A stretch of DNA of 29,274 bases from a virus: IMG/VR virus record IMGVR_UViG_3300048591_000639, positions 1-29,274 of that record. One strand, given 5' to 3'. The notes under the pieces were generated by a model. That model was given only the letters and a program-made list of their open reading frames with translations, made no database searches and had not been told where the DNA came from. Both the position numbers and the translations under genes were made by a program. The number at the start of each line of letters is the position of its first letter. The stretch's first letter is position 1. This document shows positions 1-5,866 of the stretch, in pieces.

Positions 1-54
1 CTCACGGGGGCCAGGGGCAGTCCGGTTCAGGCCCTTCGGGGACTGCAACCGAGT

Positions 55-106
55 GGGCCTTCATGGGCAACAGCCGCGGCGCTTCGGTGCCGGCTCATGA
101 GGGTCC
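55..106 (+). ncRNA. Wobble-rich RNA stem-loop upstream of the cloverleaf RNA
   Basis: Bases 55-68 pair with 93-106 as an uninterrupted 14-bp helix that includes several G-U pairs. Inside it, 77-82 and 87-92 form a 6-bp helix closed by a UUCG tetraloop (83-86). Only the RNA of this strand pairs fully, because the wobble pairs are not complementary in DNA, so the structure is better explained as RNA than as a DNA palindrome. A further hairpin lies just upstream: 17-23 pairs with 40-46 over 7 bp. No open frame here looks real. The 5' end and promoter are probably outside the window. Confidence 0.5.
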
Positions 107-111
107 ACCCG

Positions 112-217
112 GTTGCGGTGTAGCTCAGACGCACAAGAGCACCGGGGATCGACAGCCGCGCGATCGCGCGTGGTGCCGTAACCCGGAGGTCGCCGGCAGC
201 ACACCGGTCATCGCAAC
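112..217 (+). ncRNA. tRNA-like cloverleaf RNA with expanded anticodon loop
   Basis: The sequence folds as a cloverleaf with canonical spacing. The acceptor stem is 114-120/209-215, 7 bp with one G-U, extendable to 9 bp with 112-113/216-217. The linker is T121 A122. The D stem is GCTC/GAGC (123-126/137-140). The anticodon stem is CCGGG/CCCGG (142-146/182-186), the variable loop is 5 nt (187-191), and the T stem is 5 bp (192-196/204-208) with a 7-nt loop. Core tRNA positions U8, A14, G15, A21, C48 and A58 are present. The elbow is not canonical: the D loop lacks the GG pair and the T loop reads CAGCACA instead of TTCRANY. The anticodon loop is 35 nt and contains the 14-nt palindrome at 157-170. 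CCA is not encoded, and no simple excision gives a 7-nt loop with U33. It may be a degenerate tRNA, a tRNA mimic, or part of a leader that controls the genes downstream. Confidence 0.5.
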
Positions 218-224
218 ACAGTTT

Positions 225-263
225 GCCCGCCGGCGGCTTTCGGTCCGGTCGGCGGGCTTTTTT
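225..263 (+). terminator. Intrinsic terminator after the tRNA-like RNA
   Basis: GCCCGCCG (225-232) pairs perfectly with CGGCGGGC (250-257), and six T follow at 258-263. The Shine-Dalgarno sequence of the next gene starts only about 6 bases later, so the hairpin ends the RNA upstream or attenuates the operon. The 5' arm (229-240) can instead pair with 186-197 of the cloverleaf over 12 bp including three G-U, which is a possible antiterminator. Confidence 0.75.
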
Positions 264-278
264 AATCTGGGAGGCTAC

Positions 279-653
279 ATGGAAGCGCTCATCGTCGGAT
301 TCCTGTTCGGTCAAGTTGTCGCGTACCTGGTCGCGCGCAGCTCCCTCAATCGGTGGCGAGACGCCGCGTCGTTCCAGGCAGACGTCGCCGCCCGCGCCGG
401 CGTTGATCTCGCCGCCGCCCGCACCGAGGGCAAGCTCCTGCGGGCCGCCCTGCAGCGCCGTGACCAGACCATCGCCGGCCTTGAGGCGCAGGTTCGCAAG
501 CTCGACGCCGAGCGCGCGTCCGCCATTGCCGGTGAGCTGGCGGCCGAGGTCGAGGCCGAGAGCATGCGGAAGACGCTGGCCGGCCTGCGCGAGCGGATCG
601 CTGACATGCGCGGCGAGCTCGACACCGCCGACGCCGGCGCGGAGGGCGGCTGA
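279..653 (+). CDS. Small membrane-anchored coiled-coil protein, 124 aa
   Basis: Function is not recognised. Residues 2-18 are hydrophobic (ALIVGFLFGQVVAYLVA) and form an N-terminal membrane segment or uncleaved anchor. From about residue 25 to 120 the protein is Ala/Glu/Arg-rich with heptad-like spacing, consistent with a long helix or coiled coil. The ATG at 279 was chosen because GGGAGG lies 5 bases upstream; longer frames would run through the terminator and the cloverleaf RNA. It is the first gene after the terminator at 225-263 and is followed after 2 bases by another membrane peptide, so it probably heads a co-transcribed group. The architecture resembles spanin-like or superinfection-related membrane proteins, but no family can be assigned. 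Confidence 0.65.
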   Translation: MEALIVGFLFGQVVAYLVARSSLNRWRDAASFQADVAARAGVDLAAARTEGKLLRAALQRRDQTIAGLEAQVRKLDAERASAIAGELAAEVEAESMRKTLAGLRERIADMRGELDTADAGAEGG

Positions 654-655
654 TC

Positions 656-763
656 ATGGCAAACGAGAAAGAGGACTGGGGCGGCTACGTCGGGATCGTG
701 TTCATCGTCCTGGTCGTCGCCACCATGGTCGCCTCCCTGTTCATCGACATCACCACCCACTGA
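656..763 (+). CDS. 35-aa single-pass membrane peptide
   Basis: The start ATG lies 2 bases after the previous stop. The peptide has a charged N-terminus (ANEKEDW), one strongly hydrophobic helix at about residues 12-31 (GIVFIVLVVATMVASLFI) and a short polar tail. The next gene begins 11 bases downstream. No family is recognised. Tiny phage membrane peptides often interfere with host envelope functions or superinfecting phages, but nothing here proves such a role. The support is the tight operon spacing and the clean amphipathic layout, which differs from the shadow frames. Confidence 0.5.
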   Translation: MANEKEDWGGYVGIVFIVLVVATMVASLFIDITTH

Positions 764-774
764 GGGACTATCCA

Positions 775-1506
775 ATGGCAGCGAACAAAAAGCCCGCCGG
801 CAAGGCGGCCGTGAAGATCGAGAAGGCGAAGGCCCAGCAGTGGACCCGCAACCGCGGGAAGATGCCGGTCGACGGTGAGACGTGGGTCATCGGCCGGCGG
901 CGCGACGGTCAGGAGACCATCGCCATGCGGGCCGGCGAATTGCGCTGGAAGATCCACGGCGCAGACACCTGCGGCGGCGACCGCGACATCATGGCCTGGC
1001 GCCGCGTGCGCAAGCCGCGGCAGCCGAAGGCGATGCCGCCGGAGGCCATTCCCGAGAAGCCTGCCGCAGACCTTGCGACGTGGCCACGCGAGGCCACGCA
1101 CGCTGCTGCCGTGCGCGGCGAGCGCAAGCGCATCCTCGCCGACACGCTGGAGGAGACCGACGCCAACGTGCGGGCTGCCAGCGATGGCCGCCTCGGTGTC
1201 GTGGCTGCCGACATTGCGACGTGGCCGCGCGAACATACGATCGCCGCAGCCGATCGCCATGCGGACGGCGACCTGCCGCGCAGCATGACCGGCCTGTCGC
1301 CGGCCGCTTACCACGGCGAGCCTGCCGACGATGCAGTTGCCGACCAGCTCGACCCGACCTCGCCGAATTGCCCGATCACCACAGGCTGGCGCGAGGAGGA
1401 GATCATGCGCGACCTCACCGCCGGCCGGTGGATCGGGTTCGTGCTGATCGTCGTCATCGTCCTGGCCGCGGCCGCGATCTTCCTCCGCCACCAGATGGGG
1501 GCCTGA
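775..1506 (+). CDS. Hypothetical C-tail-anchored protein with internal repeat, 243 aa
   Basis: Not recognised. The ATG at 775 follows a GAGGGA Shine-Dalgarno 6 bases upstream. The N-terminus is basic (Lys-rich to residue 20). Two copies of a motif, ADLATWPREATHAAA at 98-112 and ADIATWPREHTIAAA at 145-159, show an internal duplication of about 47 residues. A single hydrophobic helix near the C-terminus (about 219-237) followed by RHQMGA suggests a tail anchor with the bulk in the cytoplasm. Residues 30-80 hold a Trp/Arg-rich segment that looks like a small folded domain. It follows the 35-aa membrane peptide by 11 bases and precedes a 35-aa ORF by 2 bases, consistent with one operon. Confidence 0.6.
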   Translation: MAANKKPAGKAAVKIEKAKAQQWTRNRGKMPVDGETWVIGRRRDGQETIAMRAGELRWKIHGADTCGGDRDIMAWRRVRKPRQPKAMPPEAIPEKPAADLATWPREATHAAAVRGERKRILADTLEETDANVRAASDGRLGVVAADIATWPREHTIAAADRHADGDLPRSMTGLSPAAYHGEPADDAVADQLDPTSPNCPITTGWREEEIMRDLTAGRWIGFVLIVVIVLAAAAIFLRHQMGA

Positions 1507-1508
1507 CC

Positions 1509-1616
1509 ATGACCCCCGAGCACTACGACGAATTCATCGACGCCGTGCACCGTTCGCGCTCGGCAAGTAACACGGTGCGCCGCCGCAGCAAAGCGCCAGC
1601 CCACCGTGCGCAATAA
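1509..1616 (+). CDS. Short ORF, 35 aa, probably broken or truncated
   Basis: The ATG at 1509 lies 2 bases after the upstream stop. The first 20 residues (MTPEHYDEFIDAVHRSRSAS) read like a genuine acidic/helical start, but the rest is low-complexity basic sequence ending at TAA 1614-1616. In another frame, bases 1616-1702 encode a protein-like stretch (VNEYHPRTGLIRYLAMGAFV) without a start codon, ending right at the next gene. Together these look like the remains of one or two genes disrupted when the methyltransferase region was assembled. No function can be assigned. Confidence 0.35.
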   Translation: MTPEHYDEFIDAVHRSRSASNTVRRRSKAPAHRAQ

Positions 1617-1698
1617 CGGAGGCAGCCAGAGCGTTACGGGTCAACGAGTACCACCCGCGCACCGGCCTGATCCGCTACCTCGCCATGGGGGCATTCGT

Positions 1699-2421
1699 AT
1701 GACCGCCTGCCCTGACTGCGGAGAAGGAGGATTGAATGAGCTGGCTCTTTTCGCTGGCGCTGGCGGAGGCCTGCTTGCAACGGAGCACCTTCTGGGATTC
1801 AGGCCGGTTTGCATTGTCGAGCGCGACGACTATCGTAGACGGGTTCTTTGCCAGCGACAAAATGACGGACACATTGGAGCAGCCCCTATATGGGATGACG
1901 TTTGCTCCTTTGACGGTAGACCGTGGCGCGGCGTGGCTAATCTCGTGTCTGGAGGCTTCCCTTGCCAAGCATTCAGCCGCGCGGCTCGGGGCAACAATAC
2001 CGCCGTCAACCTATGGCCTGAAATGCTCAGGATCGTTTCAGAGGTCGCTCCACTTCTCGCATTTGCCGAGAACGTCACGCGCGAAGCCATCGACTTCGCC
2101 GCTGACGACCTCGAGTCGTTGGGTTACTCCGTCAAGTGCATGTCTTTGTCGGCGGCTGACCTGGGTGCTGACCACATTCGGGAGCGACACTGGCTACTTG
2201 CATACCCCGACAGCAACCGCGAACTACTCCGCGCCATCTATGCAAAAGTGGAAATGCGCGCGCGAGTTTTCTCGAGTTTTTGGTGCACCGAACCATGCAA
2301 ACCACGAGTGGCTGATGGGCTGGCCTTCGGGATGGAGCCTGTGCGAGCCACTGGAGACGGGCAGGTTCCAGTCGTGGCTGCAAGCGCATTCTTGCAGTTA
2401 CTTGGGAGTGCAGCGCGATGA
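1699..2421 (+). CDS. DNA (cytosine-5) methyltransferase
   Basis: Transfers a methyl group from S-adenosylmethionine to cytosine C5 in DNA, probably to protect phage DNA from host restriction. Counting from the ATG at 1699 (240 aa), motif I is LALFAGAGGG (15-24), motif IV is GGFPCQAFS with the catalytic Cys89, motif VI is ENV at 124-126, motif VIII is RERHWLLAYP from 161, and motif X is GDGQVPVVAA from 219. The target-recognition region is short, so this is a compact enzyme. The start is ambiguous. The N-terminus MTACPDCG copies the start of the next gene, and a strong AAGGAGG at 1724-1730 sits ideally for an out-of-frame ATG at 1736. TTG at 1732 is an in-frame alternative. Its base composition looks less GC-rich than its neighbours, which suggests acquisition. 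Its stop overlaps the next start (ATGA). Confidence 0.88.
   Translation: MTACPDCGEGGLNELALFAGAGGGLLATEHLLGFRPVCIVERDDYRRRVLCQRQNDGHIGAAPIWDDVCSFDGRPWRGVANLVSGGFPCQAFSRAARGNNTAVNLWPEMLRIVSEVAPLLAFAENVTREAIDFAADDLESLGYSVKCMSLSAADLGADHIRERHWLLAYPDSNRELLRAIYAKVEMRARVFSSFWCTEPCKPRVADGLAFGMEPVRATGDGQVPVVAASAFLQLLGSAAR
1708..1721 (+). repeat. Direct repeat copy 1 flanking the methyltransferase
   Basis: TGCCCTGACTGCGG, identical to 2430-2443. Both copies lie just inside an ATGAC start and encode the CPDCG zinc-knuckle. Confidence 0.85.
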
Positions 2422-2648
2422 CAACGGCATGCCCTGACTGCGGCGCACCGCTGACCGTGGCCACGGTCGTGCGCGGCTACGCGGCGGAATGCCCGACGGC
2501 AGACTGCCGGGCGATTTTCGTGGCGCACGGCCATACGGCTAACGCGGCGGCTGACAGGTTTGTTCAGCGCTGCGAAGAACACGACTACACCATTGCGCTG
2601 ACCGAGAGGCTGCGCGAGGCACTTTCGATCAGGAATGGGGAGGAGTGA
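2418..2648 (+). CDS. Small zinc-ribbon protein, 76 aa
   Basis: Two cysteine pairs, C5-P-D-C8 and C25-PTAD-C30, are spaced as in a short zinc ribbon of about 35 residues. A mostly helical tail follows (residues 38-76, acidic at the end). The start overlaps the methyltransferase stop as ATGA, so translation is probably coupled. The role is unknown. Small zinc ribbons of this kind are common in phage accessory operons, where they may bind nucleic acid or a host protein. Its first eight residues are nearly the same as those preceding the methyltransferase, pointing to a duplication of the gene start. Confidence 0.7.
   Translation: MTTACPDCGAPLTVATVVRGYAAECPTADCRAIFVAHGHTANAAADRFVQRCEEHDYTIALTERLREALSIRNGEE
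2430..2443 (+). repeat. Direct repeat copy 2 flanking the methyltransferase
   Basis: Second exact copy of the 14-bp repeat at 1708-1721, 722 bp downstream, within the first codons of the zinc-ribbon gene. Confidence 0.85.
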
Positions 2649-3334
2649 TGGACGTACAAGAAGCGGTAGCACTGTTGCGCAGGTTCAACGCATGGCGGTG
2701 TGGTGCCGCGCACGTTCCTGATGATGCCGCAGACGCAGCGCCTGTCCCGCGCGAGGTCACCAAGGCAATCGACACTGTATGCGCAGCCCTCGCCAAGCGG
2801 GAGGCGGTGCCAGCCGATGTCATGGCGGCGCTGGATCGCATGTGTGAGCCGCTGCACGATTCCATCCTTCCGACCAGTAGCGAAACGGCCATGGCCGACG
2901 CGCACAGCATGGAGGTGATCCGGAATTACATCATGGCCAAGCCGACGGCGGCGGATGATGAGGTCACCGAGAATCTGGTCGCTCTGGTCGGCCGTCTGTC
3001 CTACGCGCTTCGGAAGGCAAACCCGGCGAATGGTCTGCCGGCAAAAGCCATGTCGTATCTGGAAGGCGCTGGGTTCAAGTTTCACATGGCGCGCCACGAT
3101 GAATCGGCCGGAGCGGCGGATGCGGCGGAAGCGGCGGAAGCGTTCGCGTCGTTGTTCGAGGAAACGGTGCGGAAGGTCGAAATCACGGCATCTGGTCACG
3201 CGGTTGGGGCCGACAAGAGCGGCGACCGATACCAGACTGGATTCGCCAGTGGGTTCTACGGGTGCTGGAAGATATTCGCCATGCTCGCCGCCAGCCAGCA
3301 GCCCGCACAGAAGGATGGGGGCGATGCCCAGTAG
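2648..3334 (+). CDS. Hypothetical phage protein, 228 aa
   Basis: No enzyme motif is recognised. The N-terminus (about residues 3-20, EAVALLRRFNAWRCG) matches the helical lead seen in many phage accessory proteins that begin with an LRRFNxWRRG-like motif. The middle holds two predicted helical segments (about 37-60 and 85-135), with an Ala/Glu-rich helix at about 150-170. The C-terminal third has an aromatic patch (SGFYGCWKIFAML). ATG 2648 overlaps the previous stop and follows a GGGGAGGAG Shine-Dalgarno; GTG 2645 is an in-frame alternative. The last codons overlap the next start by 11 bases. It may be a fusion of two small phage modules. Confidence 0.65.
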   Translation: MDVQEAVALLRRFNAWRCGAAHVPDDAADAAPVPREVTKAIDTVCAALAKREAVPADVMAALDRMCEPLHDSILPTSSETAMADAHSMEVIRNYIMAKPTAADDEVTENLVALVGRLSYALRKANPANGLPAKAMSYLEGAGFKFHMARHDESAGAADAAEAAEAFASLFEETVRKVEITASGHAVGADKSGDRYQTGFASGFYGCWKIFAMLAASQQPAQKDGGDAQ

Positions 3335-3434
3335 CCGCACCGTCGTGCTCGCCCTGCTGATCGCCGGCATGATCCACGCCTGCCACGACGACCTTCTGAT
3401 CAAGCGCCACCACATGACTGAGGCCAGACCGTGA
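3324..3434 (+). CDS. 36-aa secreted or membrane peptide
   Basis: Starts inside the end of the previous gene (11-base overlap) after GATGGGGGCG. The sequence has a short hydrophobic core, TVVLALLIAGMIHAC at residues 6-20, ending in cysteine. This resembles a signal segment, although IHAC is not a good lipobox. The tail is polar and His-rich. Its stop overlaps the next start (GTGA). The function is unknown, and its reality rests on the tightly overlapping operon layout. Confidence 0.45.
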   Translation: MPSSRTVVLALLIAGMIHACHDDLLIKRHHMTEARP

Positions 3435-3589
3435 CCCGCCGCTACCGGCCGCCGCGCCTGACAAGGTCCGAGCAGATCATGGTCGGCCGCGTCCGGCAGG
3501 CTGCCGATGCCGCGAAGTGGGAGGCCGATAACCGGCGCCGCGCCGCGCTGGCGGCCTTCCAGATCATGTTCCTGGTGCCCCGTGCCTGA
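3431..3589 (+). CDS. Small basic protein, 52 aa
   Basis: GTG start overlapping the upstream TGA. The protein is Arg-rich (TRRYRPPRLTRSEQIM) with one long helix (about residues 17-45) containing alternating Ala and charged residues. No motif is recognised. It overlaps the LuxR-type gene downstream by 8 bases (GTGCCTGA), which suggests coupled translation of the two. Basic charge and size would fit nucleic-acid or anion binding, but this is only inference. Confidence 0.45.
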   Translation: MTRRYRPPRLTRSEQIMVGRVRQAADAAKWEADNRRRAALAAFQIMFLVPRA

Positions 3590-4181
3590 GACGCTGCTCG
3601 ACGGGCCGGAGTTGTCCGTCGTGCAGCTTGGCCCGCTCACGCCCCGCGAGGCCGAGGCCGTGCTCTGGGTTGCGGAGGGCAAGACAGCCTGGGAGACCGG
3701 CGCCATCATGGGCGTTGCCGAATCGACGGCCGTCGCTCACATCAAGTCGGCCACGGCCAAGCTCGAAGCCAGCACGCGGCCGCACCTGGTCACGCGCGCG
3801 TTCATCGTCGGCATCCTGCAGGTCGGCACCACCATCGTGCTGATCGTGGCGATTTTCATCCGGCTGCCCGGCGACTGCTACCGCCCGGCAGCGCGCTCGC
3901 GCATCAGGCGCAGGGAGGACGAGGTCGAGGATACGACGCCGTGGACGTCACTGGCAGGCGGAGACGGCGGCCTCAAGCTTCCCGATGTAGCCACGGGCGC
4001 GCTCGCGTTCTTCGAGCAGCACCAGGACCTGGTCGTCGATCGGCGCGTCAACAGCCAGCCTGTCGAATGCGTCCAGCACTGGCCGTTCGATGACCGGTGT
4101 CCGGCACGGCACGGGGATCTCGACCGTGACCGTCCGCGGCGCCGTGTTGCAGCCGGCCAGCGCAAGCGCAGCCACCACTAG
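3582..4181 (+). CDS. LuxR/GerE-type HTH protein with C-terminal extension, 199 aa
   Basis: Residues 18-80 form a LuxR-family DNA-binding domain: LTPREAEAVLWVAEGKTAWE followed by GVAESTAVAHIKSATAKLEA, the usual four-helix arrangement without an N-terminal sensor. Phage proteins of this type usually stop shortly after the domain. Here the frame continues through a hydrophobic helix (about 76-94, VGILQVGTTIVLIVAIFIRL) and about 100 further polar residues. The GTG at 3582 overlaps the previous stop. The last 234 bases overlap the o-spanin gene on the opposite strand, so that part of the frame may be non-functional read-through. It is the last gene of the + operon and meets the lysis cassette head-on, a position suited to a regulator of late or lysis genes. 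Target unknown. Confidence 0.65.
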   Translation: MPETLLDGPELSVVQLGPLTPREAEAVLWVAEGKTAWETGAIMGVAESTAVAHIKSATAKLEASTRPHLVTRAFIVGILQVGTTIVLIVAIFIRLPGDCYRPAARSRIRRREDEVEDTTPWTSLAGGDGGLKLPDVATGALAFFEQHQDLVVDRRVNSQPVECVQHWPFDDRCPARHGDLDRDRPRRRVAAGQRKRSHH

Positions 4182-4193
4182 CGCCACCCTCAT
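3948..4193 (-). CDS. O-spanin, outer-membrane lipoprotein (Rz1-like)
   Basis: Outer-membrane half of the spanin complex, which fuses inner and outer membranes in the last step of lysis. From the ATG at 4193 (81 aa), a signal peptide MRVALVVAALALAGC carries the lipobox LAGC with Cys15 as the lipidated residue. The mature part is short and contains Pro-rich EIPVPC, as expected for Rz1. The start overlaps the stop of the i-spanin gene (ATGA), so the two genes are end-to-end rather than embedded as in lambda. Three cysteines (15, 30 and 80) may allow dimer disulfides. A longer upstream frame exists but would bury the signal peptide. The gene lies antisense to the 3' end of the LuxR-type frame. 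Confidence 0.85.
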   Translation of the reverse strand: MRVALVVAALALAGCNTAPRTVTVEIPVPCRTPVIERPVLDAFDRLAVDAPIDDQVLVLLEERERARGYIGKLEAAVSACQ

Positions 4194-4558
4194 TGCCTGC
4201 CTTCCCGGTAACGGCGGAGGATGATCTCGGCGTTCGCGCACGCGTCACCGGTTTTCGGTCGCTCGTCCCGCAGCCTGCGCATCGCATCTTCTGCCTGCTG
4301 CGCGCGCTCGGTGGCGACGGCAATGGCCTCCCGCACCTGCTGGGCACGGACGTCCGCCTGCCGGCTCATCTCGCGCGCCACGGCATCGCGCTCGGCGAGC
4401 CGCTCATCGAGCATGGTGATCGCGCGCTCCCGGTCCGCCAGCCTGCCCTCTAGGCCGGCGATGGACTGGCGCTGGAACCAGATGATCCCGACCAGCACGG
4501 CCAGCAGGACGTACTGCCAGTTGCGCGCGAGCAGGCTGAGGACGCTGGCGATCGGCAT
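4190..4558 (-). CDS. I-spanin, inner-membrane subunit (Rz-like)
   Basis: A 122-aa type II membrane protein. Residues 14-29 (WQYVLLAVLVGIIWF) form one N-terminal transmembrane helix, followed by a periplasmic coiled coil from about 32 to 105 rich in Glu, Arg and Ala. This is the classic i-spanin layout, and it is followed immediately by the lipoprotein o-spanin gene. Together they would span the periplasm and disrupt the outer membrane after the muramidase has cut the cell wall. The gene starts 2 bases after the stop of the holin-like gene, within a four- or five-gene lysis operon. Confidence 0.85.
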   Translation of the reverse strand: MPIASVLSLLARNWQYVLLAVLVGIIWFQRQSIAGLEGRLADRERAITMLDERLAERDAVAREMSRQADVRAQQVREAIAVATERAQQAEDAMRRLRDERPKTGDACANAEIILRRYREGRQ

Positions 4559-4560
4559 GG

Positions 4561-4836
4561 TCAGAACTTCTCGGTGCCGCGCTTGCCCATGATGTCGGCG
4601 ACAGAGTTCGCCATGTACCCGACACCGAATGCCGTCACCGGCGTGAGCTGCGTCGCCTCATGCAGGGCCACGAAGCCGGCGATCGCGCTGACCACGCACA
4701 GCAGGGTCTGCGGCCAGTAGCTGGTCCAGTACCCGAGCAGATTGGGGCGCTGCTTGGTTTCGCCAGCGATGCGGGTCAGTTCCTTGAGGTAGTGCGCCAG
4801 CAGCCCCAGCACCAGCATCATGATCGCGACGGTCAT
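4561..4836 (-). CDS. Holin-like membrane protein, 91 aa
   Basis: Probably permeabilises the inner membrane or controls endolysin release. From ATG 4836 the protein has an N-terminal hydrophobic helix (AIMMLVLGLLAHYL, residues 4-17), a basic/aromatic loop (LLGYWTSYWP) and one or two further hydrophobic segments (about 44-59 and 65-80). A charged C-terminus (GKRGTEKF) completes the usual holin pattern. ATG 4836 overlaps the muramidase stop (ATGA), and the gene lies directly between muramidase and spanins. The longer frame from 4860 starts within the muramidase and is less likely. The family assignment rests on topology and context, not on a sequence signature. Confidence 0.65.
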   Translation of the reverse strand: MTVAIMMLVLGLLAHYLKELTRIAGETKQRPNLLGYWTSYWPQTLLCVVSAIAGFVALHEATQLTPVTAFGVGYMANSVADIMGKRGTEKF

Positions 4837-5375
4837 ACAGCCACCCTGTTGAGGATCCACCCGAAGGTGAAGGTTTCGTTCGCCTGGCGGCTCTCGCTGA
4901 TGGCGACGTAGCGCTCGAGCTGCAGGCCGTTGAGTGCGCGCAGCAGCACACTTTCGGCGTGCGGCCCGCGCAGCTTCATGTAGGACGTGAGGGCGCCGAT
5001 GGTCGCCGGCCCGCAGTCACCATCCACCCGGATGTCGCCGTAGAGCGTGCCCTTGTTGTTCAGCGCGTTCAGGCACCGCTGCAGCATGGTGGCGGCGATC
5101 GCCGTGCCCATGTTGACGCCGGTGTCGATCAGTTCTTCCGCCACGCGCGGGCTGATGGCGTAGACCTTGTCGAATCCCGGCGCCTCGACGTAGGCCAGCA
5201 GGTAGATTCCCTTGGCGATGTTGCGGGTCATGGCCTGCATCGGCCCGCTGTAGCCGTGCTTGCGCGCCACGCGCTCGGTGATGCCCCAGATGGTGGGGCC
5301 GCCAAGGTCGTCCGCATTGTTCGTGTAGCCGCCCTCGGTGGCGACGACGCGGTCCAGGATATCGGCAATGCTCAT
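4833..5375 (-). CDS. GH108 N-acetylmuramidase (endolysin)
   Basis: Hydrolyses the beta-1,4 bond between N-acetylmuramic acid and N-acetylglucosamine in peptidoglycan. The 180-aa protein opens with ILDRVVATEGGYTNNADDLG, the signature of glycoside hydrolase family 108 (ZliS type). Glu14 in EGGY is the expected catalytic acid, and GPTIWGIT follows. The C-terminal half (about 105-150) has the DGxxGPxTIGAL pattern of the peptidoglycan-binding domain usually fused to GH108. No clear signal peptide is visible, so export presumably depends on a holin. ATG 5375 was chosen because the domain starts here; the longer frame runs into the upstream gene. Confidence 0.9.
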   Translation of the reverse strand: MSIADILDRVVATEGGYTNNADDLGGPTIWGITERVARKHGYSGPMQAMTRNIAKGIYLLAYVEAPGFDKVYAISPRVAEELIDTGVNMGTAIAATMLQRCLNALNNKGTLYGDIRVDGDCGPATIGALTSYMKLRGPHAESVLLRALNGLQLERYVAISESRQANETFTFGWILNRVAV

Positions 5376-5377
5376 GG

Positions 5378-5758
5378 TCAGGGCTTCGGCAGCTTGTCGG
5401 CGTGTTGGGCGGCTTCCTGCGCGGCCTGGCTGGCCAGCATGTGCAGGGCATAGTTCCCGAGCCACCACAGGGCGCTAGCGATAGACAGCGCAGCGCTCAG
5501 CAGAAGTCCCCCGATAACCGTGGTGCGGATCCGCTCCATGCGCTCGCGAGCCCGCTGGCGCTCGGCGAGGAAGGCCTGCAGCTCGGAGCGGCAGTTCTCG
5601 ACGAACCGGTGGTTTTCCTCCCGCACGTGCAGCGGGACCTGACTGCCCTCTTCCCGGATAACCTGCCTGACCAGCTCCTTCACCCGCGCCTCCCAGATGG
5701 TCAGCGGCTGGCCTGTCTCACATACCGGTTGGTCGTTCGACACTTGGCAGGTCTCCAT
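5378..5758 (-). CDS. Membrane protein of the lysis cassette, candidate holin or antiholin
   Basis: A 126-aa protein with a charged, probably coiled-coil N-terminal part (residues 20-75). A single strong transmembrane segment (about 81-104, VIGGLLLSAALSIASALWWL) and a soluble Ala-rich tail follow. The layout resembles XhlA-type or other single-pass lysis proteins. It is the first gene of the lysis operon, and its stop lies 2 bases before the muramidase start. GTG at 5743 has a better Shine-Dalgarno (GGAG, 8 bases upstream) than the ATG at 5758, which has none, so the real protein may be 121 aa. Role inferred from position and topology only. Confidence 0.6.
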   Translation of the reverse strand: METCQVSNDQPVCETGQPLTIWEARVKELVRQVIREEGSQVPLHVREENHRFVENCRSELQAFLAERQRARERMERIRTTVIGGLLLSAALSIASALWWLGNYALHMLASQAAQEAAQHADKLPKP

Positions 5759-5809
5759 TGCGGCAAAAAGAAGGCGCGGTGTACCCGCAGAGGATACCCG
5801 CGCCGGAGG

Positions 5810-5866
5810 CTATTTTCTATTGCCGGTTGTCCCGATCAGCTGGTCGGCGCCGTCGATACGGTGCAT
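5810..5866 (-). pseudogene. Remnant 5' end of a second tail-fibre gene (18 codons)
   Basis: From ATG 5866 with GGAG 8 bases upstream, the frame reads MHRIDGADQLIGTTGNRK and then stops. The intact tail-fibre gene upstream has GGAGG 8 bases before an ATG and starts MYRID. The shared M-H/Y-R-I-D start and matching Shine-Dalgarno context indicate that this is the start of a paralogous fibre gene whose body has been lost, or a recombination scar. It lies between the fibre gene and the lysis genes, the usual place for fibre gene exchange. Confidence 0.45.

Noticed and set aside
1571-1702. A gene in the frame ending VNEYHPRTGLIRYLAMGAFV
   Set aside because: It looks protein-like but has no start codon after the stop at 1568-1570, and nearby GTG codons are in another phase. 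It is mentioned only as a possible remnant.
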